From contig DATJRE010000533.1 of assembly GCA_035505095.1 (NCBI GenBank), forward strand, positions 1-64,000: a stretch of 64,000 bases of DNA. The letters run 5' to 3'. The stretch's first letter is position 1. Every line of letters begins with the position of its first letter. A program made the translations under genes and the position numbers. The stretch is from JOPF133 sp035505095. GTDB taxonomy: Bacteria > Acidobacteriota > Terriglobia > Bryobacterales > Bryobacteraceae. The notes beneath the pieces are model-generated. The model did not search any database, had not been told where the DNA came from, and worked only from the letters and a program-made list of their open reading frames with translations. Shown here in pieces: positions 44,606 to 52,789 of this stretch.

Positions 44606-46111
44606 TTAGCTGCTGGCCGCCGCGGTATGTTGATACGTAACCAGATCCGCGCGCGTTACGCGGTCGCTGGCATCTAATTCCAGCCGGATGTAAGTCGGGC
44701 GGAAAATGATCCATCGGTCCAGTTGTCCGCCCGCCATATCCAGAACAAACGGATCGAGCCGGGCGCGCGCATCCGCCTCGCCGGCGGTCAGGATCTCCGG
44801 CGGAAGCTGTATCAGGTCCGCCCAGGTCCCGGAGTTCAGATACCAGCAGCCGGGCTGCAATTCGATCTTCTTGGCCATGTGCGTGTGCCCGAAGAGTACG
44901 TAGCGGAATCCGCCCTGAAGCAGCTCCCGGGCGGCATCGGTATATTGCGCCGAGGCCTCGTAATCCATATCGAAACTGCGGTCGGGCTGGAGCGCCTGAA
45001 GAGCTTTCAGCAGGGCCGGCAGGCGGCGGCCAACGTCCTGATCGTCCCGCGAAGCCAGCAGCCGGGCCAGCCCCATCGAACGGCTCACAAAGTCGGCCGT
45101 CGAAATATCGCTGCCGATGGAAACCTCGGGTTCGCTCCCCTCCGGACGGAGGGCGGCTTCGAAAGACTCCCGGCCGCCGGGCACGCGGTCTTTGAGAATC
45201 TGCTCCAGTGCGGCATCCTCCCCGGTATCCGCCGCCAACGCTTCTCCGAACGAGCCGATGTCCGAGCCGAAGCTCATCGACGAATCGTCGCCCGCCGAGT
45301 GGATGTCGCCGCCGATGGAAGGCAGCGCCGGTTCCTCCAGCCGGTGTTCGCGCGCCTGGAGCGCCAGCTTCGCCACACGGCCCAGGATTTCCCGATAGCC
45401 CGGCTCCAGGGCAAGCAGCAGGGGAACCGCGACATCCGTCTCCGGTTTCAGAAGATCGATGAACTTATAATCTTCCTTAATGGGGTTAATTACCCTGGCC
45501 ACCATGTGGCTGCCCGCGGGCGCCTCGAAATCGTATTTTTCCGGAACCGGCTGGCGGCGCGAAAGGAGCGACGAGATCCGCCGCAGGCCGTCATAGTTCA
45601 CGACATTCCATTGGTCGTACCGGTTGCCGTGTTCAATCAGCGCATCCCCGACCTGGTATGCTTCGCCGTTCGAGATGAACTCATAATCGTGGGTCGGCTT
45701 GACTCCGATGACCTCCTTCAGTTTCCGCCGCACCGGCGGCAGCACCAGCTCGATGTCATGGTTGCCGGTCAGGATCGTCAGGCGATGCCCCCCATCGAGA
45801 AACGCCCCCAAAGCCTGGAAGAATGGGCGGTCCCGATCGGCGATGGCCCGTAACTTGGCGCAGGCAGCTTCGGGATCGACGGTGAAGGGATTCCAGTATG
45901 GTGGGGCCTCCTCCCGTTCCGCGAGGAAGTCGACTATGTCTCCGTTGATGACCAACTCGGTTTGCGGCTCTCGGGCGACGGCTCCCACGAAGTCCGCCAA
46001 TTCATTGACGTGGGTGTTGATGCGAAAGCCGCGCCCCCGCGCTGTCTCGCCGTAAACGCCTCCCAGGTGGAGATCGGAAATAACATACACACTACGGCTG
46101 CTGGCTCCCAT
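44606..46111 (-). CDS. Calcineurin-like metallophosphoesterase
   Basis: This 501-residue cytoplasmic protein has all metal-binding blocks of the superfamily in order: D13-x-H15 (ISDLHLGG), D58 (INGDIVDFL), GNHD (116-119, ILTGNHDI), H161 (LIEHGNRYD) and a late GHTH (VLFGHTHMAKK). A long insert of about 200 residues between the last two blocks (acidic and Ser-rich, e.g. GDIHSAGDDSSMSFGSDIGSFGE) is unusual. The nearest known builds are UDP-2,3-diacylglucosamine hydrolase-like and nucleotide phosphodiesterase-like enzymes. It is first in the series of minus-strand genes, 29 bases before copy A. In that setting it might make or remove a nucleotide signal, but this is inference. AAAGG lies close to the ATG; a GTG seven codons on is an alternative start. 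Confidence 0.87.
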   Translation of the reverse strand: MGASSRSVYVISDLHLGGVYGETARGRGFRINTHVNELADFVGAVAREPQTELVINGDIVDFLAEREEAPPYWNPFTVDPEAACAKLRAIADRDRPFFQALGAFLDGGHRLTILTGNHDIELVLPPVRRKLKEVIGVKPTHDYEFISNGEAYQVGDALIEHGNRYDQWNVVNYDGLRRISSLLSRRQPVPEKYDFEAPAGSHMVARVINPIKEDYKFIDLLKPETDVAVPLLLALEPGYREILGRVAKLALQAREHRLEEPALPSIGGDIHSAGDDSSMSFGSDIGSFGEALAADTGEDAALEQILKDRVPGGRESFEAALRPEGSEPEVSIGSDISTADFVSRSMGLARLLASRDDQDVGRRLPALLKALQALQPDRSFDMDYEASAQYTDAARELLQGGFRYVLFGHTHMAKKIELQPGCWYLNSGTWADLIQLPPEILTAGEADARARLDPFVLDMAGGQLDRWIIFRPTYIRLELDASDRVTRADLVTYQHTAAASS

Positions 46112-46390
46112 ACCTTTAACTAGTCCTTAAGCTTGATCTACCGGGGTCTGTCTACTCTATCACAAACAACCGCCGGGTCAGTCCGGGTTACCAGCCCGTG
46201 GGGTCCGCGCCGGGGTCCCACGCCAGCGGAACCAATCTCACGGATCGCGGGTTTGGCGCATCCTGACAGCCGATATGCGGGGGAATCGGCAGGCCGCAGC
46301 CAAACACTGAGCGGAATAGCTGGTTGTCGCGCGCGAGCGGATCAGCGGAACAAGAAGACCACGAAGTCGCGTACGCGCGCAAGAGCCGAA

Positions 46391-46740
46391 GCAAGAATTA
46401 CCGTTTAGCATTCTGAAGCCGAGCCGTACGACCAAACCGCCGGCCCCGCATTAATGAATCTCCGTCTGAACGAAACGTTCACCGGAGAAATTGATGGCGA
46501 ATCGCCGGTTCGGGCGTTACAGGTGCTCCGCGACGATAAATCTGCCAGCCTCGTCAGCTTGCAACGATTTCGCGGGAAACTGGGGAACGCCGGGGCACCT
46601 TCGTGCTGCAAGGTTCAGAAATCGTCGAGAACGGCAAGATTAGGGCGACCTGGGTTGTCGTTCCCGGATCGGGGACCGAAGATCTTTCCGGCCTGCGGGG
46701 CGAGGGCGGTTTTGAAGGCGAAAATTGCCGGCACCATGGA
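46391..46740 (+). pseudogene. DUF3224-family gene, broken by a stop and a frameshift
   Basis: Reading from 46391 gives ARITV, then a TAG at 46406-46408, then HSEAEPYDQTAGPA and NETFTGEIDGES in the same frame. These match the N-terminal half of DUF3224 (usual pattern TFxVKSWDExPY ... TFTGDIEGES). Near 46580 the frame must shift by one base. The other frame then gives ERRGTFVLQGSE and RATWVVVPGSGTEDLSGLRG, the family's C-terminal signature. The fragment runs out near EGGFEGEN. With one nonsense codon and one frameshift it cannot make the normal ~130-residue protein. It lies upstream of, and divergent from, the phosphoesterase. Confidence 0.72.
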
Positions 46741-47074
46741 TCAGTGCGCCGAAACCGCCGCGCGCCAGACGGCGACCCGCCTCCGGCGCGGCGATCGGCT
46801 GGCAACCGTCGCCGCCGCCGCCGGCCCGCCTCTCAATTCATCGCCGGATGCCCCGGGGCTGCGGCGCATGGCGGGCGTTACTTTCGCGCCGCGGAGTCCG
46901 CCGGGCCCGCGAGCGCGCCGTGGTCTCCGGCGTTGTCCCAGCCGGCCAAGGTTCAGCCCGCGAAGGTCGCCAGACAGCGGCCTGTTCGACTGGGCCGTCT
47001 TCCGCCTCTGAGAAGGCATTGAGAGGGCTGGATAGCGCTGCGAAATTGTGTTACTGTGCCCGCAAGGAGTCAGC
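46741..47074. other. High-GC noncoding stretch
   Basis: No gene, RNA or repeat is recognisable. The sequence follows the DUF3224 remnant and is probably degenerate. Confidence 0.35.
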
Positions 47075-47206
47075 ATGCTGAATTGGCTGCTTCGCTTATG
47101 GCGCAGATTTGGCACGTGGATGACGCAACGCCCGGTCGTGTCGGCGCATCACGACCCGGTCTCGCAACCGTACCATCCTTCAAATCTTCACGCCCGCCTT
47201 CGTTAG
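47075..47206 (+). CDS. Possible small protein (43 residues) with amphipathic N-terminus
   Basis: ATG 47075 is preceded by a consensus AAGGAG (47064-47069) with a five-base spacer, better than most ribosome binding sites in the window. The frame runs 43 codons to a TAG. The peptide starts MLNWLLRLWRRFGTWM, in which Leu/Trp and Arg alternate as in a membrane-surface amphipathic helix. The rest is polar with several Pro and His (VVSAHHDPVSQPYHP). I recognise no family. It could be a genuine small membrane-associated protein or a chance site in noncoding DNA. Confidence 0.4.
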   Translation: MLNWLLRLWRRFGTWMTQRPVVSAHHDPVSQPYHPSNLHARLR

Positions 47207-47717
47207 GATCGCGCCGGTTGTGGCGCAACGCCGGATGAAGCAGGTCGGGATCAATTAGGAACACCGCTCCGCCGGAACCACACGCTAAACGCCCGGCGGA
47301 CCTGGCAAGCGGCCGCGTGTTTAGGTTCGCCCGTCTGCGAACAGGCGCGGCTCGACATCGAATCGACCTGGCCCGCGACGGTCGGCACTTCCCGCCGCTC
47401 GATCGTCGCCAGCCGGCCCCGTGGGGCGAGCCGGGACGCACGTTTCGTGTCTGCCGGCCGGCGGCGATCGTGGCCGCGCCGGACGCCATCTGGCGGGCGC
47501 GCGGGAACAGCGATCTACGGTGTGCTCCTGCGCCGTTGCCTTCAATGCGCCGCGGATGCCGCCCGTCTTCCCTCGGAACAGCGATCCACGCGGTGCGCCT
47601 GCCCCTCTGCTGGACGCGACGCGCCCGCCCGAACCGCGATAGATAGCAGAAGGACCTCCTGTGCCGAACTGCGCGGTTTGTATCAGACTATGTTCATAGA
47701 CAAGGAGTGAATGACCA
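47207..47717. other. Noncoding region upstream of the GH97 gene
   Basis: About 510 bases without a convincing gene. The segments starting GGAACAGCGATCTACGG (near 47505) and GGAACAGCGATCCACGC (near 47577) are nearly identical over about 15 bases. Otherwise I see nothing. Confidence 0.35.
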
Positions 47718-49727
47718 ATGTTTCCGCGTCTTGCTATCCTTCTGCCTCTGCTCATCCACCCGGTTGCCGTCGCGCAGTCCGTGCTGCATTCCCCGGACGG
47801 TCGCTTGGCGATCACCTTCCGGACCGTCTCCATGGTCCAATCGGGTCGCGGGGCGCCCTCCACCCTCCAACCAGCTCCCGGTGGCGGCCAACTAGTTTAT
47901 GAAGTCTCGTTCCAGGGCAAAGCTCTGGTCGAGCCGTCCGCGCTTCGTCTCGATCTGAAAGACCAGCCTCCCTTGGGAACGAACGTCCGGATCGTGAACT
48001 CCACCGGGTCGAAAACGGATGAAACCTATCGCCTGGTGGCCGGAAAAGCCAGCTCGGTGCGCAATTACTTCAACGCCCTTCGCGTGGAACTCGATGAGAA
48101 CGGCAGTCCCGGCCGGAAGCTGGTGATGGAAGCGAGGGCCTACGACGACGCCGTCGCCTTTCGGTATGTGGTTCCCGAGCAGCCTTCGCTCAGCGAATTC
48201 CGGCTGGCCAAGGAAGGAACTGAGTTTCGGATCAGCAAAGATCCCTTCATCTATGCCCTATTCCTCCCCAACTACCGCAGCATGTACGAAAGCGAATTCA
48301 TCAAGCTGTCTGCCAGCAGCCTTTCCAACCAGGGCGGTGTCGCCAGCTCCGTGCTGGTGGGACTCCCGCTGCTGATGGAAGTGCCGGGAGTGGCCTGGAT
48401 GGCGATCACCGAAGCCGACCTCAAGGGATACGCGGCCATGTACCTGACTAACCCTTCCGGAGGATGGACCAGCCATAAATTCGAGTGCCGGCTGGCGCCT
48501 CATCTGGACGATCCCGATACTGCCGTGGCCGGTGCCCTGCCGCACCAATCCGCCTGGAGAGTCCTGCTGGTGGGCACCGAGCCGGGCCGGCTGATCGAAT
48601 CCAACGTGGTCACCAGCTTGAACCCGGAGTCGGCCATCCAGGACACCTCCTGGATTCGGCCGGGAAAGGCCTCCTGGGATTGGTGGAGCGGCAGCCTGGG
48701 GCCGGATGGCAAGAGTGCTTACACCACCGCGAACATGAAATACTACGTGGACTTCGCCGCCCAGTCGGGTTTCGAGTACATGCTGGTGGACGCCGGCTGG
48801 TCCGCCCGGGGAGACATCACCAAAATGAATGGCCGCGTCGATATTCCGGAACTGGTGCGCTACGCGGCGTCCAAGAAGGTGAAGATCTGGATCTGGCTCG
48901 GCTACGCCGACACGGCCCGGCAGATGGAACAAGCCTTCCCCCTGTACGAGAAGTGGGGGGTGGCCGGCCTGAAGATCGATTTTATCGAGCGTGACGATCA
49001 AGGTGGGATCGATTGGTATTACCGCGTCGCCGAACTCGCCGCCCGGCATCACCTGATGCTGGACTTCCATGGCGCGACCAAGCCCACCGGCATGGAGCGC
49101 ACCTGGCCAAACGTTCTTGGATATGAGGCCGTGGCGGGGATGGAGCAATCGAAGGCCGGAAGCCGCGACAATCCCGACCACCACGTCACTCTACCCTTCA
49201 CGCGCATGTTGGCGGGACCCATGGATTACACGCCCGGCGGCTTCAACAACGTCACCAAGGCGGAGTTTGAAGCGCGCTCGCAGGCCCCCATGGTGATGGG
49301 CACACGGGCACACCAGTTGGCCATGTACGTGGTGTACGAGGCTCCCCTCCAGATGGTCTCGGATCGTCCCGCTGCCTATAAGGACCAGCCGTCGTTTGAG
49401 TTCATCAAGGCTGCCCCGGCCACCTGGGATGAGAGTAAAGTGCTGAATGGCCTGCCGGGTGAGTATATTACGATGGCACGCCGTCGCGGTGACGAATGGT
49501 TCCTTGGCAGCATGACCAACTGGACGCCCCGCGACCTTGATTTGCCCCTGGGCTTTCTCGGAACCGGCCGCTACCGGGCCGAGATCTATGCCGATGCCGA
49601 CGACGCGGATAGTCTGCCGAAGAACACCTCCATCGTGAAGAGAACCGTGGAGCGCTCCACGCACCTCAAAGCCCACCTTGCTCCTGGCGGCGGATACGCC
49701 GTGCGGCTGGTGCCAATCAAGCCCTGA
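47718..49727 (+). CDS. Secreted glycoside hydrolase family 97
   Basis: The 669-residue precursor has a signal peptide (1 to about 19, HPVAVAQS). An N-terminal beta-sandwich opens with VLHSPDGRLAITF. The TIM barrel carries GFEYMLVDAGWSARGD, GVAGLKIDFIERDDQG, LMLDFHGATKPTGMERTWPNVLGYEAVAGMEQSK and LPFTRMLAGPMDYTPGGFNN, all GH97 blocks. A C-terminal sandwich ends the protein (YTLVGSMTN-like GSMTNWTPRDLDLPLGFLG, GGYAVRLVP). GH97 enzymes are calcium-dependent exo-alpha-glucosidases (inverting) or alpha-galactosidases (retaining). The Asp in KIDFIERDDQ is where retaining members place their nucleophile, so an alpha-galactosidase-type enzyme is my tentative choice. AAGGAG lies 10 bases before this ATG; another ATG just upstream is out of frame. 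Confidence 0.9.
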   Translation: MFPRLAILLPLLIHPVAVAQSVLHSPDGRLAITFRTVSMVQSGRGAPSTLQPAPGGGQLVYEVSFQGKALVEPSALRLDLKDQPPLGTNVRIVNSTGSKTDETYRLVAGKASSVRNYFNALRVELDENGSPGRKLVMEARAYDDAVAFRYVVPEQPSLSEFRLAKEGTEFRISKDPFIYALFLPNYRSMYESEFIKLSASSLSNQGGVASSVLVGLPLLMEVPGVAWMAITEADLKGYAAMYLTNPSGGWTSHKFECRLAPHLDDPDTAVAGALPHQSAWRVLLVGTEPGRLIESNVVTSLNPESAIQDTSWIRPGKASWDWWSGSLGPDGKSAYTTANMKYYVDFAAQSGFEYMLVDAGWSARGDITKMNGRVDIPELVRYAASKKVKIWIWLGYADTARQMEQAFPLYEKWGVAGLKIDFIERDDQGGIDWYYRVAELAARHHLMLDFHGATKPTGMERTWPNVLGYEAVAGMEQSKAGSRDNPDHHVTLPFTRMLAGPMDYTPGGFNNVTKAEFEARSQAPMVMGTRAHQLAMYVVYEAPLQMVSDRPAAYKDQPSFEFIKAAPATWDESKVLNGLPGEYITMARRRGDEWFLGSMTNWTPRDLDLPLGFLGTGRYRAEIYADADDADSLPKNTSIVKRTVERSTHLKAHLAPGGGYAVRLVPIKP

Positions 49728-49905
49728 GGGACTTTGGGGATTGTTCTGCCCGCTTTGCACACGGTAGCGGAATCGCCTTTACCGGCACGGGGCGCCCGGC
49801 GACCATTGCGCGGCGGGCGGCCGGAGAAAGCGCGCGCGGCGCACTCGCGGGCGATGCCGCGGTGGGACAGAGTATGCCGCGCGCTTGGAGAACTCTGCGG
49901 GCCGT

Positions 49906-50235
49906 TTAGAACTCCAGTTTGCTGTTGCTGTCTTCCAGCTCGATCGCTTCCATTCTCTGGGAGCCGCTCTGGTCAACCAGCTCGATGGAAGTGCGCTGAT
50001 AGTCGACTTTCGAATCGGTGGAGTGCACCAGCACCATCTGGCGCTTGCCGGTCTCGACGTTGGTGAAGACAACCACTGGGCCGTTCACGTTCAGCGTATA
50101 GGTTCCGGCGGCCAGTTCGGCGGAGCCGACCTTGGTGGAGGCGTGGAGTGCCACGTTGTAAGTCTTGGCGCTGGCCAGAGTCATGCTGGCGAGCCCGAAG
50201 GCGGCCGCGAGAATCACATTCTTCATCGTCATCAT
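49906..50235 (-). CDS. Small secreted protein of unknown function
   Basis: The 109-residue precursor starts MMTMKNVILAAAFGLASMTLASAKTY, a clear signal peptide cleaved after SA. The mature ~85 residues form alternating strands (YNVALHASTKVGSAELAAGTYTLNV, KRQMVLVHSTD, QRTSIELVD) and end KLEF. The AELAAGTYTL segment resembles small acidobacterial secreted proteins with a transthyretin-like sandwich, but I cannot name a family. GGAG lies 9 bases before the chosen ATG at 50235; an upstream frame extension lacks a site. It is convergent with the GH97 gene and preceded by an inverted repeat. Confidence 0.7.
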   Translation of the reverse strand: MMTMKNVILAAAFGLASMTLASAKTYNVALHASTKVGSAELAAGTYTLNVNGPVVVFTNVETGKRQMVLVHSTDSKVDYQRTSIELVDQSGSQRMEAIELEDSNSKLEF

Positions 50236-50266
50236 GGTTGAGTTCTCCAAATGTTTTGTTGAATTT

Positions 50267-50286
50267 GCAAGCACGTCATTGCTTGC
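50267..50286. promoter_or_regulatory. Inverted repeat upstream of the small secreted protein
   Basis: GCAAGCA-(6)-TGCTTGC is a perfect 7-bp inverted repeat about 31 bases before the ATG at 50235. The size and position fit a repressor operator or a 5'-UTR hairpin. No known regulator is adjacent. Confidence 0.4.
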
Positions 50287-50501
50287 ATAACTAGAGGCGG
50301 GAGCAGGTCCGGCCGGGTAACTACTGCCCACAGGGGATATACCAGCCGGCCCGCACGGGATGCGGTGCGCGGAAGAGGCAGGGGAACAGAAACCGCGTTA
50401 TAGGAGCGCAAAGCCGGGAGGTGAAGTATCCGCCAATGCTCCCTGGTGCTCTTCGAAATCGTCGGAGGCGGCCGATCCCGCGCCGCCGTCCCATCCGTCT
50501 C

Positions 50502-51185
50502 TCAGAAATGCCCCCGCAGCGCTTCAAACCGCTCTAAGCGCAGCAGCCTCCCGGCGCCCGGTCGGATCTCCTGCTTTTCCAGCACCCAGGTGTGCGGGTG
50601 CGGCACGTACACCGCGTTCAGCCCCGCTTCCAGCGCCGGATTGATGTCCGATTTCGGGCTGTTCCCCACCATCCAGGTGCTGCCGGGATCCATGCCGCGC
50701 TCGGCCACCAGCCGAAGGTAGGCCGCGGCGTCCTTCTCCTTCACGATGGCCGTGTGGCCGAAGAATCCACCCAAACCGGAGCGGTCCAGCTTCAGCCGCT
50801 GCTCTTCCACGTGTCCCTTGGTGAACAGGGTCAGGTCGTGCCGCCCGGCCAGGTACGCCAGCGTCTCCTCCACGCCCTCAATCACCTCCAGGGGGCACTC
50901 CAGAATGCGCTCGGCGAATCCCATCACCGTGCGCAGGTCGTCCGCTTCCACTTCGCGCTCCACCAGGCGCTGGTAGCACTGGCGCAGGTTGCGCCCGAAG
51001 TTGAGCGAGCCGTAGCCATGAATGCGGGCGTTGGCCGATTCGATCTCGTCCAGCACGTCGCGCACCTCGCGCGGGCTGAGCAACGAGTGGTCCAGAAACT
51101 CCACGAATTCGTCGAAGGCGCGCTCGAAGTAGATGTTGTTTTCCCACAGCGTGTCGTCGGCGTCGATGATCAGGTATTGGCGCAT
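50502..51185 (-). CDS. HAD-superfamily hydrolase
   Basis: This 227-residue cytoplasmic phosphatase-like protein has the four HAD motifs. Motif I is DADDTLW (first Asp the nucleophile, second the acid/base), motif II the Thr of LTLFTKG, motif III the Lys in VKEKD, and motif IV GNSPKSDINPAL. The cap lies between motifs I and II as a helical C1 insertion, like pyrimidine nucleotidases and phosphoglycolate phosphatases. The substrate is not predictable. Its ATG overlaps the stop of the TonB-family gene (TGATG), so the two are coupled. It is the third gene of a LON-domain/TonB/HAD operon. Confidence 0.88.
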   Translation of the reverse strand: MRQYLIIDADDTLWENNIYFERAFDEFVEFLDHSLLSPREVRDVLDEIESANARIHGYGSLNFGRNLRQCYQRLVEREVEADDLRTVMGFAERILECPLEVIEGVEETLAYLAGRHDLTLFTKGHVEEQRLKLDRSGLGGFFGHTAIVKEKDAAAYLRLVAERGMDPGSTWMVGNSPKSDINPALEAGLNAVYVPHPHTWVLEKQEIRPGAGRLLRLERFEALRGHF

Positions 51186-52783
51186 CAGCGGTCGGATTTT
51201 GGCCTGGGGGCCAGGTAGAAAGGAATTTCAAACACCGCATCCACGTCAATGGCCACGCCGTTGCGCCGCGCGGGTTCGAAGATCCATTTGGAGAGAGCCT
51301 CCTCGGCGGTCTGGTCCAGCCGCGGGTCCAGGTGGCGCAGCAGCACCACCTGGTCTATATGCCCGTCCTTGCGGATGATGGCGGAGAGGCGCACCTTGCC
51401 TTCCACGCGTTCGGCCACCGCCGTGGCCACGTACTTGGGATCGACTTTGCGCAGCGGAACCGGCGGCTGCATGTCCACCTTCCCGCCCATCGAGTCGCGC
51501 TCGGCGAACCACACCATCCAGCTCCCGGAAAAGCTGGTGATGTTGGGCATCTGGATGGCCATGGTGTAAATCACGCGCCCTTCGAGCAGCGGATCGGGCG
51601 CATCGGAAACCCGCGTGGCGTGCGGCTCGGGCGGCGGCAGCACGGCGTCCAGGGGGTGCAGCAGGTCGATCGGCCGGGGCCGCGCCGGTGGGCTTGCGCC
51701 GGGAATGGCGGCCGTACCGCCGCGCGCCAGCAGTCCCGGCACCACCACGCGCGTGTTAGTATCGCCGGGCGCGGTCGTGCCGCCTTTGGGGCGCACGTCC
51801 GGACCGGCCGAAAAGTTAGCCTCCCGCGATCCGGGCGGCTTGGGCAGATCGGTCAGCTTGGTAGGGTCCAGGCCGGCGATGGCCAGCTCGGCCGCCGGCG
51901 CCACCTGCGGCGCAGAAGCCGCCGCGGGAGCATCCGGCAGCGGCGCGGCGCCCTTGGCAACTGTGGCTTTGCGCGGCGGCGGAGTGAATTCCCGCAGCGG
52001 CGCCGCCGGAATGGCCGCATGATACGCCGGCGTTTGTACCGCCATGGACGTCCCGGCGTCCGGCGCCTCGGGCAGCTCCAGCGCGGGCAGCGCGGCGCGG
52101 TGGGCCGACGGCGGCGGGGTGAATCGGCGATGGGGCGCCAGCGGCAACGCGGGTTTGTACTCCGGGATGGCCACGGCCAGCGTCTTGGCGGTGGGCGCCT
52201 CGGGCAGCGGCGCGGCCGCATGCACAGCCGCTCTCCGTTGCCGTGGCGGAGTGAACCGGCGAAGCGGCGCCTTGGGCAGCGCCGGTTGGTACGCCGGCAC
52301 ATCCAGGGCCAGGACTGGCGCTTTGGGCGTTGGGGGCAGCGGCGCCGGAGCGGTGGTCCGCGGCGTTGGCGGCGGCACGAATGGCCGCACCGGCCGGGGC
52401 GCCACCGCCAGCACATTCGGCAGCGGAGGCAGCTTGGGCGTGTGCACTGCCGGCTCGGGCATCCAGATCATCTGGCGGTCGTGCGGGCGGTCTTTGGTGC
52501 CCGCCACCAGCGTCTGGTGGAACTTGATTCGCGCGTGCGGAGGCCGCCGGTCCCGCGACGCGGCGGAGGGCGATACATCCGGCAGGTTGTCGTGCAGGTT
52601 GTACCAGACCAGGTGGTCCTCATGCGGCCGGATGACTTCGTCGTAAACGGATTTGCGCGGCGCCGGGTTGAAGGGCGTCGAGAGCACCAGCCAACCCAGC
52701 ACCACGCCGTGTACCGAGGCCGAAAAGCCGAAGGCCACCGCGCCGGTCGAACGGCTCGATTTAGCGCGAGTGGCGAAGAGCAT
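51185..52783 (-). CDS. TonB-family energy transducer with long Pro-rich spacer
   Basis: This 532-residue protein has a cytoplasmic basic start, one N-terminal helix (VAFGFSASVHGVVLGWLVLS, about 17-36), a very long Pro/Ala-rich periplasmic spacer and a C-terminal TonB domain (about 450-525, KVDPKYVATAVAERVEGKVRLSAIIRKDG ... LSKWIFEPARRNG). TonB proteins carry proton-motive force from ExbBD to outer-membrane receptors; the receptor at 32279 could be a client. No exbB or exbD is in the window. The spacer contains at least three 44-residue repeats, listed separately. The gene lies 6 bases after the LON-domain gene and overlaps the HAD gene by one base. Confidence 0.85.
   Translation of the reverse strand: MLFATRAKSSRSTGAVAFGFSASVHGVVLGWLVLSTPFNPAPRKSVYDEVIRPHEDHLVWYNLHDNLPDVSPSAASRDRRPPHARIKFHQTLVAGTKDRPHDRQMIWMPEPAVHTPKLPPLPNVLAVAPRPVRPFVPPPTPRTTAPAPLPPTPKAPVLALDVPAYQPALPKAPLRRFTPPRQRRAAVHAAAPLPEAPTAKTLAVAIPEYKPALPLAPHRRFTPPPSAHRAALPALELPEAPDAGTSMAVQTPAYHAAIPAAPLREFTPPPRKATVAKGAAPLPDAPAAASAPQVAPAAELAIAGLDPTKLTDLPKPPGSREANFSAGPDVRPKGGTTAPGDTNTRVVVPGLLARGGTAAIPGASPPARPRPIDLLHPLDAVLPPPEPHATRVSDAPDPLLEGRVIYTMAIQMPNITSFSGSWMVWFAERDSMGGKVDMQPPVPLRKVDPKYVATAVAERVEGKVRLSAIIRKDGHIDQVVLLRHLDPRLDQTAEEALSKWIFEPARRNGVAIDVDAVFEIPFYLAPRPKSDR
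51914..52429 (-). repeat. 44-residue Pro-rich repeats in the TonB spacer
   Basis: Units centre on P-x-Y-x-P-A-L-P-x-A-P-x-R-x-F-T-P-P, with tyrosines at residues 165, 209 and 254. Each is followed by a LPEAP-type segment. A degenerate first unit starts near residue 119. Confidence 0.75.
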
Positions 52784-52789
52784 CGGTCC

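Noticed and set aside
44577..44714. Longer start for STAND copy A
   Set aside because: All three paralogues start at the same MQPAxRNAIARID or MDSIIRSAIARID position, and GAGGAG precedes 44576.
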